From contig CAJKOS010000005.1 in the NCBI GenBank assembly GCA_905201565.1, forward strand, positions 1-33,588: a stretch of DNA of 33,588 nucleotides, in the 5' to 3' direction. The translations under genes were made by a program, and so were the position numbers. Positions 7,501 through 14,948 of the stretch are shown in pieces. Source of the DNA: an uncultured Erysipelotrichaceae bacterium (GTDB lineage: Bacteria; Bacillota_I; Bacilli_A; Erysipelotrichales; Erysipelotrichaceae). The notes under the pieces were generated by a model, which saw nothing but the letters and a program-made list of their open reading frames with translations, had not been told where the DNA came from and did not search any database. Position 1 is the first letter of the stretch, and every line of letters starts with the position of its first letter.

Positions 7501-10394
7501 ATGGTTCCTGGAAGAATGGTGCACTGTATAACAATGATGGAACATTAAAATCTTATGATCAGATTCTTACAACTAAGGCATGGGATACAAATAAAACACA
7601 GAAAGCTTCGGAGGATGCAGGTAAAGGTGCTTTGAAGATTGATGGAGCAATGCTGTTTCCATCCAAACTTGATGCATATATCCGCAGCGGAAGCATGGAT
7701 GCATATCTCGTTAATGAGAATGATACCTCTACATATCTTGAAGAAGGCGAATACATCATTTTGGAAAGTAAACCACCTGATGGTTATATTACAAATGAAT
7801 CGATTACGCATGTATATGTAGATGATACAGGCGTATATGCGGATGCTGGTGATATTGGCGATGGTATTCGTGTTGGGCAGTATGCGGGATGGATGTTTAA
7901 TTCAATGACACAGTTTTCTGCAGAGGATGCGATTGATGAAACATTGACATTTATACGTTCAACACTGCAGGTGAAGGAAGACATACTTTCTGAAGAGACA
8001 AAATCTCCAGTTGAAGGCAGCATTACCTGGCAGAACAAATACAGCAACCAGGATGACCGGTATATCTTTCTTGCCGAAGATGTAGGAAAGTACATAACCG
8101 AAGGTAGTAACCTGTATCAGTTTACAGATCAGGATATTCCGGTATTGAATCTTAAGCAGAACAACAACGTCACGGCACATACATTGATTTTTAGTGGAAC
8201 AGCAACAATCAATGGTTCAGACGTAGATCTGGATCATTATAGTGGTCCTGTAACTGTCTATAAAAAAGCCGGAAGTGAAATTATATCCATGGAAGGTTAT
8301 GCTACAGATGGTACATTGGGCTTCTGGCTGGCAAAGAATCCAGAGCAGACATTGGATCATGTTGAAATTGGTGGGCAAACACTGGTAACAAATAAAAATT
8401 ACTATGTATACACACCAAATGTAAAAGATCTTTCAAACACAGATATTTCTGGTTTGTTTGCAACGGAGACTCTTGTTCAGGTGGCTGATCAGGGAACAGG
8501 AACTGTTAACGTCAGTAAAGAGCTGGAAGACCTCGTAGATGATTCACCTGAATCAGGCACACCGTTCTTCTTTACGATAACCGGTCAGTATGACCAGGTG
8601 ACACAGTTGAGACTTGTAAATGAGTCAAATGAAAAAGCTGACTTTGATGGGACATTGAATGTCCGGTTGCGCAACAAAACGGTTACAGATCAGTCATCAC
8701 AAAATACGGCAACAACTATCCCAGTAAGTTTTGAAAATGGTGAAGCAAATATCTATCTGGATCCAGGATATGAAGTAGAACATGTATACATTCCGGAAAA
8801 CGAGGATCACGGAGCTTCCAAATTGAAAGGACAGTTGTATTTGCAGATTCAACTCAATGAGCAATCAAGTGGCACATTTAATGTGAAATTGAAGCATCTT
8901 GTCGACGGTTCTGAGAAAACTGTATCAGCAAATTTTGAAAATGGTAAGGCTGAAATCTGGTATGATCCGGTTTATCAGGTTGAAAGTGTCAAAGATCAGT
9001 TTAATACGCTGACGATAGAATCCGTTACAAGCAGATTTAACTCTATAGCTTTTTCTGATGTGCAAAATCAGGCAAACCTGGATGGTAAGGCAGATTTAAG
9101 CTTCACCGGTAGTTCTTCGGTGATTACTAAAACAGATACGAACCTGGGAAGTTATGTGGATGTCACGAATGATGGAAATACTGGTTATCAGCTCTCTTTC
9201 TCTGCAGATAACAATGCTACTACTGCACAAGCTTCATTTGCTTTATATGGTGGACAGAGCGTTGCAATTCATGGTTTACCAGCCGGTATGACATATCATG
9301 TTTATGAATATGGTGCAGAAACCGGAGAGAAAGAAAGTAATCCTCTTACAGACAAGTGGATTACAACAGTAAAAGCTGAAAATGGTTCAACAAGCGGAGA
9401 ATACGAAGGTTATCAATCCTCGACAGGTACTATTAAAGCGCCAGATACACAAAGTGTTACCTTTACAAACAAACTAAAGACTGGTTCCGTTTCTGTCAAT
9501 AAAGTTGTTGGTGGTAATGCTGCAACAGATGAGGACAAGACTACAAAAGAGTATGAATTTGAAATCACATTTGATTATCAAAAGTCCGCATTGACAGGTA
9601 AATACCCCTATACGATAAGTGCAGAGGGAAAAGAACCAGGCACTGGGACATTGGATTTAGTTGAGGGTAAAGGAACATTCAAACTCAAGAATGGTGAAAC
9701 AATCCTCATCAACAAACTTCCAATCAATGTTACATACAGTATTTCTGAAACGAATACTGAAGGATTCAACGTACTTGTTAATCCCGATGAAGATTGTGAT
9801 GGTATTGCGGAAGGGACAATCTCAGGTGTTAATGCAGAAATTACATTCAGTAATCTGAAGTACAGTGGTGACCTGATCTTTTATAAGGTTGCTGTTGAAG
9901 ACTATACACAGAAGTTATCTGGAGCAAATTTTAAGCTTTTGAAGTTGATATGCACAGATACAAATCATAATCATGATGAGGGTGTTGACGCAACTGATTT
10001 TAATAAAAACTGTTGGCAGCTTGCAGGAAACTATAGTTCAGTAAATGATGGGAAAGTAGAGTTCAAGAACCTATATCAAAACTCAGAATATCGTTTGATT
10101 GAAACCTCTGCACCCGATGGACGGATAACGCCAAAAGGACAGTGGAGAATAACGACAGATGCGGAAGGAAAAATCACGATAACTCCTGTTGAGGCTGATG
10201 GTGAAAATCCACCTGTATTTGTTACAGATAAAGATGGAAATCTACTTTTGCCAAATACAAAAGCTTTCGATCTTCCTTCATCTGGCAGAAGTGGACCTGG
10301 TACATATATCATGGTGGGAATGTTGATAATGAGTATTGCGACAGGATTAATGTTTGTTACAAGAAAGAAGAGAAATACGCATGAAAGGGGATGA
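4536..10394 (+). CDS. Very large LPXTG-anchored fibro-slime / Cna-B adhesin, probable tip pilin of operon 1
   Basis: This 1952-residue surface protein has a signal peptide (to about residue 35, cleavage near PVSA-TE), a Ser/Pro/Glu-rich linker (about 60-95) and an Ig-like region with VTWDYS. A fibro-slime domain at about 470-505 has FTFSGDDDVWVYID and IGGIHDE. Prealbumin-like SpaA/Cna-B domains begin near 637 (ITKTDQDGRPVQGAEFALW), 952 (VQKTDWQGNRIDGAEFKLY) and 1779 (GDLIFYKVAVED). Pilin-type repeats lie near 1322 and 1650. Residues 1370-1418 and 1445-1485 are a diverged internal duplication. The C-terminus is a sorting signal: LPSSG (1913-1917), a hydrophobic segment and RKKR. An in-frame ATG at 4548, preceded by GGGG at good spacing, may be the true start (MEKRYVK). 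It leads the operon, so a tip adhesin role is inferred. Confidence 0.88.
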   Translation: MGHAMEKRYVKQFCQMVFAVLLLVGAFQPVSATELGDTDVTETEEIAGDSLQDTEENFDVPAVSSEPVSSPEPLPSMSPEVTETPVPSTEPDNNQNNTFVVEYWSIDSDVLVFENGQYVLNLSASIDSPVTKDIVSSMLPSHVLIQDGSAVPVTWDYSQIPEEGITDGGTYVITGTLQNGYLMSESAVPLEVQIITAEAEVYTQDNIENHIISTVSPAHVKFNLFDYTYRQNTDGTFTLNYKVPFQFTSTETGKGPWNYWTGDNSHPFSTDASDGLKYGIYPGIVSEKLGTDGFPQLELADDYNKYNNEITDKGFYDNTVNKSDMSLAYLFNPANTDLVSGARSVYKNVQGLLKYDGNGGYEYNSHENYAVYRDTQNIGSNGETSDGYFDVYDNWAVKGSSSPNGMFFPFDDTNRVFENSNGSYSVGDDGKLVPKNQVFNQIGGFNYLFGLSMETIFLQPEDGKIDADTPMYFTFSGDDDVWVYIDDVLVSDIGGIHDECFTIIDFETGNVYTGLTPMRLENGQYLEDTPELSELTSGKQNGNETDQWSWVDHATKAEETGTFDEYKKAHGIKQTTLKEIFTRAGEANGQEWGKDTMSTNTFDKNTQHELKLFYLERGQGASNLVMKFNMLAVPASGITKTDQDGRPVQGAEFALWPAKTYENGEVIVDNGSYIADKSSDKPIAQGVTDENGHLNFISETRKIITFQELAEDGMLYFVLEEVKIPPGYRSNGDVSLYYRKQNNSGNIGVIQSKNYWKTGAYAQAKLTVTLTSDLYTYEDGENGGPPVVGKKIDNPDNGIIFAVAVMCDEGGSIYDQKDLHALYGTPNAGWTILNDDITDMNSVLDAARNQERLIQETRQTSTIVASKNARDLYEIEVENIPGKVEESYPFNIDKENAEDSKYNVAFYYAEGATSLDDVDPENIVRLATQTPNEAKFQRQYSVQIYVTNVLNRIRVQKTDWQGNRIDGAEFKLYQLSSKVEHEGYINQSDGSWKNGALYNNDGTLKSYDQILTTKAWDTNKTQKASEDAGKGALKIDGAMLFPSKLDAYIRSGSMDAYLVNENDTSTYLEEGEYIILESKPPDGYITNESITHVYVDDTGVYADAGDIGDGIRVGQYAGWMFNSMTQFSAEDAIDETLTFIRSTLQVKEDILSEETKSPVEGSITWQNKYSNQDDRYIFLAEDVGKYITEGSNLYQFTDQDIPVLNLKQNNNVTAHTLIFSGTATINGSDVDLDHYSGPVTVYKKAGSEIISMEGYATDGTLGFWLAKNPEQTLDHVEIGGQTLVTNKNYYVYTPNVKDLSNTDISGLFATETLVQVADQGTGTVNVSKELEDLVDDSPESGTPFFFTITGQYDQVTQLRLVNESNEKADFDGTLNVRLRNKTVTDQSSQNTATTIPVSFENGEANIYLDPGYEVEHVYIPENEDHGASKLKGQLYLQIQLNEQSSGTFNVKLKHLVDGSEKTVSANFENGKAEIWYDPVYQVESVKDQFNTLTIESVTSRFNSIAFSDVQNQANLDGKADLSFTGSSSVITKTDTNLGSYVDVTNDGNTGYQLSFSADNNATTAQASFALYGGQSVAIHGLPAGMTYHVYEYGAETGEKESNPLTDKWITTVKAENGSTSGEYEGYQSSTGTIKAPDTQSVTFTNKLKTGSVSVNKVVGGNAATDEDKTTKEYEFEITFDYQKSALTGKYPYTISAEGKEPGTGTLDLVEGKGTFKLKNGETILINKLPINVTYSISETNTEGFNVLVNPDEDCDGIAEGTISGVNAEITFSNLKYSGDLIFYKVAVEDYTQKLSGANFKLLKLICTDTNHNHDEGVDATDFNKNCWQLAGNYSSVNDGKVEFKNLYQNSEYRLIETSAPDGRITPKGQWRITTDAEGKITITPVEADGENPPVFVTDKDGNLLLPNTKAFDLPSSGRSGPGTYIMVGMLIMSIATGLMFVTRKKRNTHERG
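8644..8990 (+). repeat. Diverged internal duplication inside the operon 1 adhesin
   Basis: Two segments of the protein align: GTLNVRLRNKTV followed by PVSFENGEANIYLDPGYEVE (from base 8644), and GTFNVKLKHLV followed by VSANFENGKAEIWYDPVYQVE (from base 8869). The shared pattern is G-T-x-N-V-x-L, then ENG-x-A-x-I, then DP-x-Y-x-VE. The copies differ clearly at the DNA level, so this is an old domain duplication and not a slippage repeat. Confidence 0.6.
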
Positions 10395-10544
10395 GAGAGA
10401 TATCTTATAAGTTTAATGAAATGAACAAAAGCAGTTTGATTCCCTGCAGACACGTCTGCAGCAATATTCCAGGCAACCAAAGATTGATGGAATATATATC
10501 TTCTCATCTTGAGAATGGAAATAAAAATACGAAGGGAAGAAAAA
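10395..10544 (+). promoter_or_regulatory. Structured spacer between adhesin and backbone pilin genes
   Basis: This 150-base spacer holds three consecutive inverted repeats. CTGCAGAC/GTCTGCAG (10444-10451 and 10454-10461) has a 2-base centre. ATATTCC/GGAATAT (10464-10470 and 10489-10495) follows. TTCTCA/TGAGAA (10501-10506 and 10510-10515) is third. None is followed by a T-run, so none is a normal terminator. In pilus operons such spacers often protect or cleave mRNA so that backbone pilin exceeds the tip protein; that role here is inferred. I see no convincing promoter. Confidence 0.5.
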
Positions 10545-12374
10545 ATGTTTAGAAATTTAAAGAAAAAGATTGCAGCAATTATGTCTTTGGGACTGGTGCT
10601 CTCTTCTGGTGCTGTGCTTAGCGCAGCGGCAGAAGACACTGGGTCCATCACAATCACAGCACCAGATGGTATTTCTGATTTGACTGGACTTAAAGCAAAT
10701 GCTTATCAGGTGCTTCAAGAAGGTGCACAGGAAACTGATGGTGATGCAGTTTATACAGTAACAAATAATTTTGAAGAATTCTTCGCGACAGCTAAGACAA
10801 GCTATACTAATGAACCAACCAAACCAAGAACTTTCTATCTTACTTTAAATGGTGCCGGAAATCTGAGTCTTGTAACAACTGAGCCGGGTAAAGGAACAGC
10901 GCATATCAGGATTGAGCTGAAAGATACTGAGACATTGGATGTAACATATTTTGAGGCATCACTTTTGAGCCATATTACTGGTGATCCTACTTCACAAGAA
11001 GGTACAGAGCCTCTTTCTGCAGATATGGAAACTCTTTCCAACTGGCTGACAAGTTATGTAAAGAAGAAGAATATAACAACATCTTATAAGACTACTGTTA
11101 ATCAAGGGACAAATCCTGTCACTTCCACAACAATCACAGACGTTCCAGATGGTTATTATCTGATTGCTTGTGATGTTCCTCAGGGAATTGCGGTTGAACG
11201 CAGTCTTGTACAGGTGGTTGATGGTGAAGATGTTTCTGTTGAGTTGAAGGCTGATACACAGTATGTGACAAAGCTTGTCAAGAATGGTGTAGGTGAGACT
11301 TTTGCAGAATCAACATCTGCTAATATGTCTGATACATTGACATACCAGATTACAATGCCAGTTACTAAAGTCACAGATGCTACAAGAGTAACTTCTGCTG
11401 TTCTGAAGGATACCATTCAGCATCATTCTTTCAGCAAATCCACCTTTACAATGAAGGTTGTAGAGGATAATGAGACTAATAATGGAACAATAGATGTTGC
11501 AACCTATACATATTCGTATATTGCTAGTCCAGAATCAGCTTCATTTACTAAAACACAAGGTACAGAGAAAATTGCTAATGTGACTTTTGGCACTGAAGAG
11601 AGTACAAAATATCCTACATTCACAATCACATTTACTGAAGCTGGTATTGCAGATCTGAATGCTCTTGCATCTGAAAATAACATCAAGATTGTTGTTACAT
11701 ATCATGCAGTTCTTGGTTCTGATGCAGTGAACGAGAATATGAACACTGCAAAATGGACACTTGGCAAAGGACCATATACATATGAAGGCTCTGATGAGAC
11801 ATTAGTCTATACTTATGGAATTGATATTGACAAGACATTCAGTGATAACCAGACAGCAACCAATGCAGGAAGTGTTCAGTTTGAAATTTATGCTGGTTCA
11901 GTTAATGATGATACTAAACTTAAGGTTGTGAAGGATTCCAATGGAAATTATCATGTAGACAATACTCCTACAGCTCAGGATGAAGTAAAACTGACACCAG
12001 ATACTGAGGGTAATCTTGTTCTGACAGGCCTTAAAGAAGGTACATACATTTTGAAGGAAGTTGATACAGCAGATGATTTCCAGTTGGCAGGAGATGTAAC
12101 AATTATACTGACTGCTGATGATACTACAAAGTCTGATCTTTCCAATTCCAGCACAGCAATGATTGGGGGAAAACCAATTGTTAATGAAAGATCTATTACT
12201 GAAGAATCTGATACACACATCAGTATGCTCAGCATGACAATTCTCAACCAGAAAGGTTTTAACCTTCCTTCCACTGGTGGTGCAGGCACATGGATGTTTG
12301 CCATTGGTGGTATCCTTCTGTTTGCAGGTGCAGCAGCTGTTCTTGTAGCTGTTTCAAGAAAAGAGGATGCCTGA
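10545..12374 (+). CDS. LPXTG-anchored backbone (major) pilin, isopeptide-forming fimbrial protein
   Basis: This 609-residue backbone pilin has a signal peptide (residues 1 to about 29, ending SAAAE). An N-terminal pilin domain has DGYYLIACDVPQG (202-214) and then VSVELKAD, whose K235 is in the place of the usual YPK pilin-motif lysine. A D2 isopeptide-forming domain starts near MSDTLTYQITMPV. A Cna-B domain ends in GTYILKEVDTADDFQLAG, an E-box-like strand. The sorting signal is LPSTG (574-578) plus a membrane segment and SRKEDA. The ATG at 10545 is chosen over an upstream in-frame TTG (10509) because GAAGGGAAG sits at ideal spacing. The order adhesin, backbone, sortases and the length (about 500-650 is typical) support a SpaA/FimA-like backbone role. 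The pilin lysine assignment is inferred. Confidence 0.88.
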   Translation: MFRNLKKKIAAIMSLGLVLSSGAVLSAAAEDTGSITITAPDGISDLTGLKANAYQVLQEGAQETDGDAVYTVTNNFEEFFATAKTSYTNEPTKPRTFYLTLNGAGNLSLVTTEPGKGTAHIRIELKDTETLDVTYFEASLLSHITGDPTSQEGTEPLSADMETLSNWLTSYVKKKNITTSYKTTVNQGTNPVTSTTITDVPDGYYLIACDVPQGIAVERSLVQVVDGEDVSVELKADTQYVTKLVKNGVGETFAESTSANMSDTLTYQITMPVTKVTDATRVTSAVLKDTIQHHSFSKSTFTMKVVEDNETNNGTIDVATYTYSYIASPESASFTKTQGTEKIANVTFGTEESTKYPTFTITFTEAGIADLNALASENNIKIVVTYHAVLGSDAVNENMNTAKWTLGKGPYTYEGSDETLVYTYGIDIDKTFSDNQTATNAGSVQFEIYAGSVNDDTKLKVVKDSNGNYHVDNTPTAQDEVKLTPDTEGNLVLTGLKEGTYILKEVDTADDFQLAGDVTIILTADDTTKSDLSNSSTAMIGGKPIVNERSITEESDTHISMLSMTILNQKGFNLPSTGGAGTWMFAIGGILLFAGAAAVLVAVSRKEDA

Positions 12375-12403
12375 TTACTGTAACAGGTAACAAAGAATAA
12401 CGG

Positions 12404-12433
12404 ATTTGGGCAGGGGGGAACTTCTGCCCAAAT
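12404..12433 (+). promoter_or_regulatory. Strong stem-loop between backbone pilin and sortase genes
   Basis: ATTTGGGCAG (12404-12413) pairs perfectly with CTGCCCAAAT (12424-12433) around a G-rich 10-base loop. The following bases are GTCGTATTATG, without a T-run. It is therefore a partial terminator or mRNA-stabilising hairpin that would leave the sortases less expressed than the pilin. The next gene begins 33 bases later with AAGGAGAAC as ribosome site. Confidence 0.6.
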
Positions 12434-12466
12434 GTCGTATTATGTGTAAGTATTTAAGGAGAACAA

Positions 12467-13339
12467 ATGGCAAGAAAAGTTATTATAATCTTTGCTGTGT
12501 TGATGATGTTTCTTGGAGCAGGTGTATTTATCTATCCTGTTTTCAGTAATCTCTATTATGAGAAGATGGAAGAAGACAGGGCTGCATATTATGACAATCT
12601 TGTTCGGGAAGAGATACCTGCAGAAGAAATAGATTCACAATGGGAAGAATGCAGAAAATATAATGAAACATTGATGAATGGTCCTGCCATTTTGTTTGAT
12701 CCTTTTGATGGAAAACAACTGGATCCTACGACATTACCATATGCTGCTTTGTTAAATGAGCAGGGTGATGGTACGATGGGACATATTGAAATTCCTGCGA
12801 TTGATGTCGATTTGATGATCTATCATGGTACAACAGAAGAAATGCTGCAGAAAGGTGTCGGACATCTGATGGGTACTTCTTTACCTGTTGGTGGTACTGG
12901 TTCACATTGTGTGCTTTCAGCACATACGGGTCTTGGAAACAGAAGGATGTTTACCGACCTTGATCAGCTTGTGGAGGGAGATATTTTTTACCTGCATATT
13001 CTGGATGATACGCTTGCCTATCAGGTAGATCAGATTAAGGTTGTAGAACCAAATGATTCCAGTGATTTAAGAATTGATGCGAATGAAGATTATGTGACAC
13101 TTGTGACATGTACACCATATGGTGTCAATTCACATAGACTACTTGTGCGTGGGACAAGAATTTCGTATGAAAAAGCCAAGCTAATAGAAGAAGAGACTTC
13201 TGGAAGACCGAGTGTTTGGGAAGATGAATACAAGGATGCGGCTATTACAGGTATTGTCATTGTTATTGTGATGGTTGATCTTGTTGTTCTTTATAAGCAG
13301 CTTCGTAAAGTACAGAAGCGGAAAGGAAAGAAGAAATGA
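12467..13339 (+). CDS. Class C (pilus-polymerising) sortase with canonical DPF lid
   Basis: This 290-residue membrane transpeptidase joins pilin subunits by cleaving LPXTG-type motifs and linking them to a pilin lysine. There is an N-terminal membrane segment (about 4-26), a class C lid motif DPF at 78-80, catalytic His153 (LSAHTGLG), Cys215 (TLVTCTPYG) and Arg224 (NSHRLLVRG). A second C-terminal membrane helix (about 255-276) with a basic tail is typical of class C. The start is fixed by AAGGAGAAC. It overlaps the next sortase by four bases (ATGA). Its lid and core are closest to those of the sortase at 28079, so these two are probably equivalent enzymes in the two pilus operons. Confidence 0.92.
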   Translation: MARKVIIIFAVLMMFLGAGVFIYPVFSNLYYEKMEEDRAAYYDNLVREEIPAEEIDSQWEECRKYNETLMNGPAILFDPFDGKQLDPTTLPYAALLNEQGDGTMGHIEIPAIDVDLMIYHGTTEEMLQKGVGHLMGTSLPVGGTGSHCVLSAHTGLGNRRMFTDLDQLVEGDIFYLHILDDTLAYQVDQIKVVEPNDSSDLRIDANEDYVTLVTCTPYGVNSHRLLVRGTRISYEKAKLIEEETSGRPSVWEDEYKDAAITGIVIVIVMVDLVVLYKQLRKVQKRKGKKK

Positions 13340-14160
13340 GGAAGGTTTTGATTGCGATAGCTGCATTGTGTATGCTTGCAGGAACTGCTTGTCTTTCTTT
13401 TCCACTCGTTAAAGAGTATGTAAGAAGTGAAGAAGACAAAAAGAAAATCAAAGAATTTCATAGATCGGAAGTGCCTGAGGAAGAAGATCCTTTGTATCAG
13501 AGTTTTGCTGCATATAACGCCAGAATTCTGAGTGAAGGGCAATCTGGGTTAAGTGATGCATGGTCATTTGAACAGGAACAAATTAAAAATGTTCTTCCGG
13601 AAAATGATATGGCTGGATATATCACGATTGAAGCTATGGATATTAGTCTGCCTTTATATATTGGAGCAGATGAAGATAATCTGATGAATGGTGCAGCAGT
13701 ACTTGCCAATACAAGTATGCCAATCGGTGGCGAAAGTACAAATTGTGTTATTGCTGGGCATCGCGGGGGATATAATGGGCAGGCAGTGTTTCGTGATATT
13801 GAAGTACTTAGTCCAGGAGATATTGTTTCCCTAACCAATTCCTGGGAAACATTGGAATATGAAGTGATAAAAAGTATTGTTATTATGCCGGATGACATTG
13901 ATGCGATCAAAATCATTCCTGGTGAAGATATGCTTACGCTTGTGACATGTCATCCATATGGAGAAAATACACAACGGTATGTCGTCTATTGTTCAAGGTG
14001 TGGCAGTGAAGCTGAAGAAAGAATCGAAATTAAAGACGGGATTCCGTTCTCGTCTTCGATTAGGGAAATTGAATTGGAAAGAAATCTCTACAGAATTGGA
14101 ATATGCGCAGCAGGAATTGTCTTTGTTCTATTGATTGTAGTGCTTGTGCGCAGGAAGTAA
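13336..14160 (+). CDS. Second class C-like sortase of operon 1, variant lid (DAW)
   Basis: This 274-residue sortase is translationally coupled to the previous one. The membrane segment is at about 3-24 and the catalytic residues are H142 (IAGHRGGYNG), C205 (TLVTCHPYG) and R214 (NTQRYVVYC), with a C-terminal membrane helix (about 250-270). The lid region reads SDAWSF (D74-A-W76) in place of DP(F/W/Y). The active-site surroundings (GHRG, TCHPYG, QRYVVYC) differ from the other three sortases here (AHTG or AHSG, TCTPYG, HRLLV or HRLFV). This suggests a different substrate, perhaps attachment of the adhesin or wall anchoring. That split is inferred. It is the last gene of operon 1; no clear terminator follows before the Rpn remnant. 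Confidence 0.88.
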   Translation: MRKVLIAIAALCMLAGTACLSFPLVKEYVRSEEDKKKIKEFHRSEVPEEEDPLYQSFAAYNARILSEGQSGLSDAWSFEQEQIKNVLPENDMAGYITIEAMDISLPLYIGADEDNLMNGAAVLANTSMPIGGESTNCVIAGHRGGYNGQAVFRDIEVLSPGDIVSLTNSWETLEYEVIKSIVIMPDDIDAIKIIPGEDMLTLVTCHPYGENTQRYVVYCSRCGSEAEERIEIKDGIPFSSSIREIELERNLYRIGICAAGIVFVLLIVVLVRRK

Positions 14161-14198
14161 TAAGAAGCATAGTGTGGGTAGGATAGCTGAAAGAATAA

Positions 14199-14270
14199 AG
14201 ACTCAGCGATGCATTGACTGCAAGATTTATTTCTTCTTCGGTTGAACAGATAAGAGATTGCTATAGATGA
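14199..14270 (+). pseudogene. Short Rpn tail remnant downstream of pilus operon 1
   Basis: The frame RLSDALTARFISSSVEQIRD-CYR then TGA matches the extreme C-terminus of the Rpn protein at 1443-2285 (GLSDELIARVSSSSVEQVRE-WCR). Upstream codons in this frame contain stops, so only this scrap survives. As in the remnant at 2286-2640, the stop is soon followed by TGACCGG and a terminator hairpin. It lies on the same strand as the upstream copies, so operon 1 is bracketed by direct Rpn relics. Confidence 0.65.
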
Positions 14271-14276
14271 TGACTG

Positions 14277-14305
14277 ACCGGCAGAGTTATTGCCGGATTT
14301 TTGCC
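14277..14305 (+). terminator. Rho-independent terminator
   Basis: CCGGCA (14278-14283) pairs with TGCCGG (14291-14296), followed by ATTTTTG. It is in effect the terminator of the Rpn remnant and also closes pilus operon 1. Confidence 0.75.
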
Positions 14306-14351
14306 TTGTATTCATTATGTAGTTTTACTACTTTCTGTTTCGGGAGGTAGT

Positions 14352-14948
14352 ATGGCAAAGAAAGTATATGGATATGCAAGAGTGTCTTCCAAAGACCAGA
14401 ATGAGCAGAGGCAGTTGATTGCTCTAAGGGAATTTCCGGTTTCTGATTCATTGATTTTTGTTGACAAACAAAGTGGGAAGGACTTCAAACGTCCTCAATA
14501 TCAGATTTTGTTAAGGAAACTGAAAGAAGGAGATGTTCTTGTCATCAAGTCGATTGACAGGCTTGGCAGAAATTATGAAGAAATATTACAGCAATGGCGG
14601 CTGCTTACTGTGAAACGAAAAATAGAGATGGTAGTGCTGGATATGCCACTGTTGGACACAAGGAAACGAGGGAAGGATCTGACTGGTGTGTTTGTTGCAG
14701 ATCTTGTGTTACAAATATTGTCTTATGTTGCCCAGGTGGAAAGAGAGAATATACATCAGCGACAAAGAGAAGGCATAGCTGCTGCCAAGAAAAGAGGAGT
14801 TCATTTTGGAAGAAAGAAAACACCGGTTCCCTCTGATTTCCCATATGTGCTGAGAAGATATGAAAAAGGAGAAATTTCTGCCCGAAAAGCTGGGAGCCTT
14901 CTGGGAGTCTCTCATAGTACATTTCTCAAGTGGCGCAAAAGAAGTTGA
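14352..14948 (+). CDS. Orphan small serine recombinase (resolvase/invertase family)
   Basis: This 198-residue site-specific recombinase starts MAKKVYGYARVSSKDQ, with catalytic Ser12 in the RVSSKDQ motif and the conserved R70 and R73 in SIDRLGRN. A long helix (about 115-150, AQVERENIHQRQREGI) leads to FGRKK and a C-terminal helix-turn-helix (about 166-195, ISARKAGSLLGVSHSTF-LKW). This is the Pin/Hin and Tn3 resolvase architecture, at normal length (180-200 residues). The ATG at 14352 is preferred over the longer frame from 14301 because GGGAGG sits just upstream and the N-terminus then matches the family. No transposon partner lies beside it. Its position between two surface-structure operons makes a DNA-inversion role possible but unproven. 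Confidence 0.88.
   Translation: MAKKVYGYARVSSKDQNEQRQLIALREFPVSDSLIFVDKQSGKDFKRPQYQILLRKLKEGDVLVIKSIDRLGRNYEEILQQWRLLTVKRKIEMVVLDMPLLDTRKRGKDLTGVFVADLVLQILSYVAQVERENIHQRQREGIAAAKKRGVHFGRKKTPVPSDFPYVLRRYEKGEISARKAGSLLGVSHSTFLKWRKRS

Noticed and set aside
10444..10461. Terminator after the operon 1 adhesin
   Set aside because: The hairpin is strong but is followed by CAATATTCC, not a T-run.
10076..10657. 193-codon minus-strand frame
   Set aside because: It runs antisense across the adhesin end, the structured spacer and the pilin signal peptide, and has no recognisable domain.
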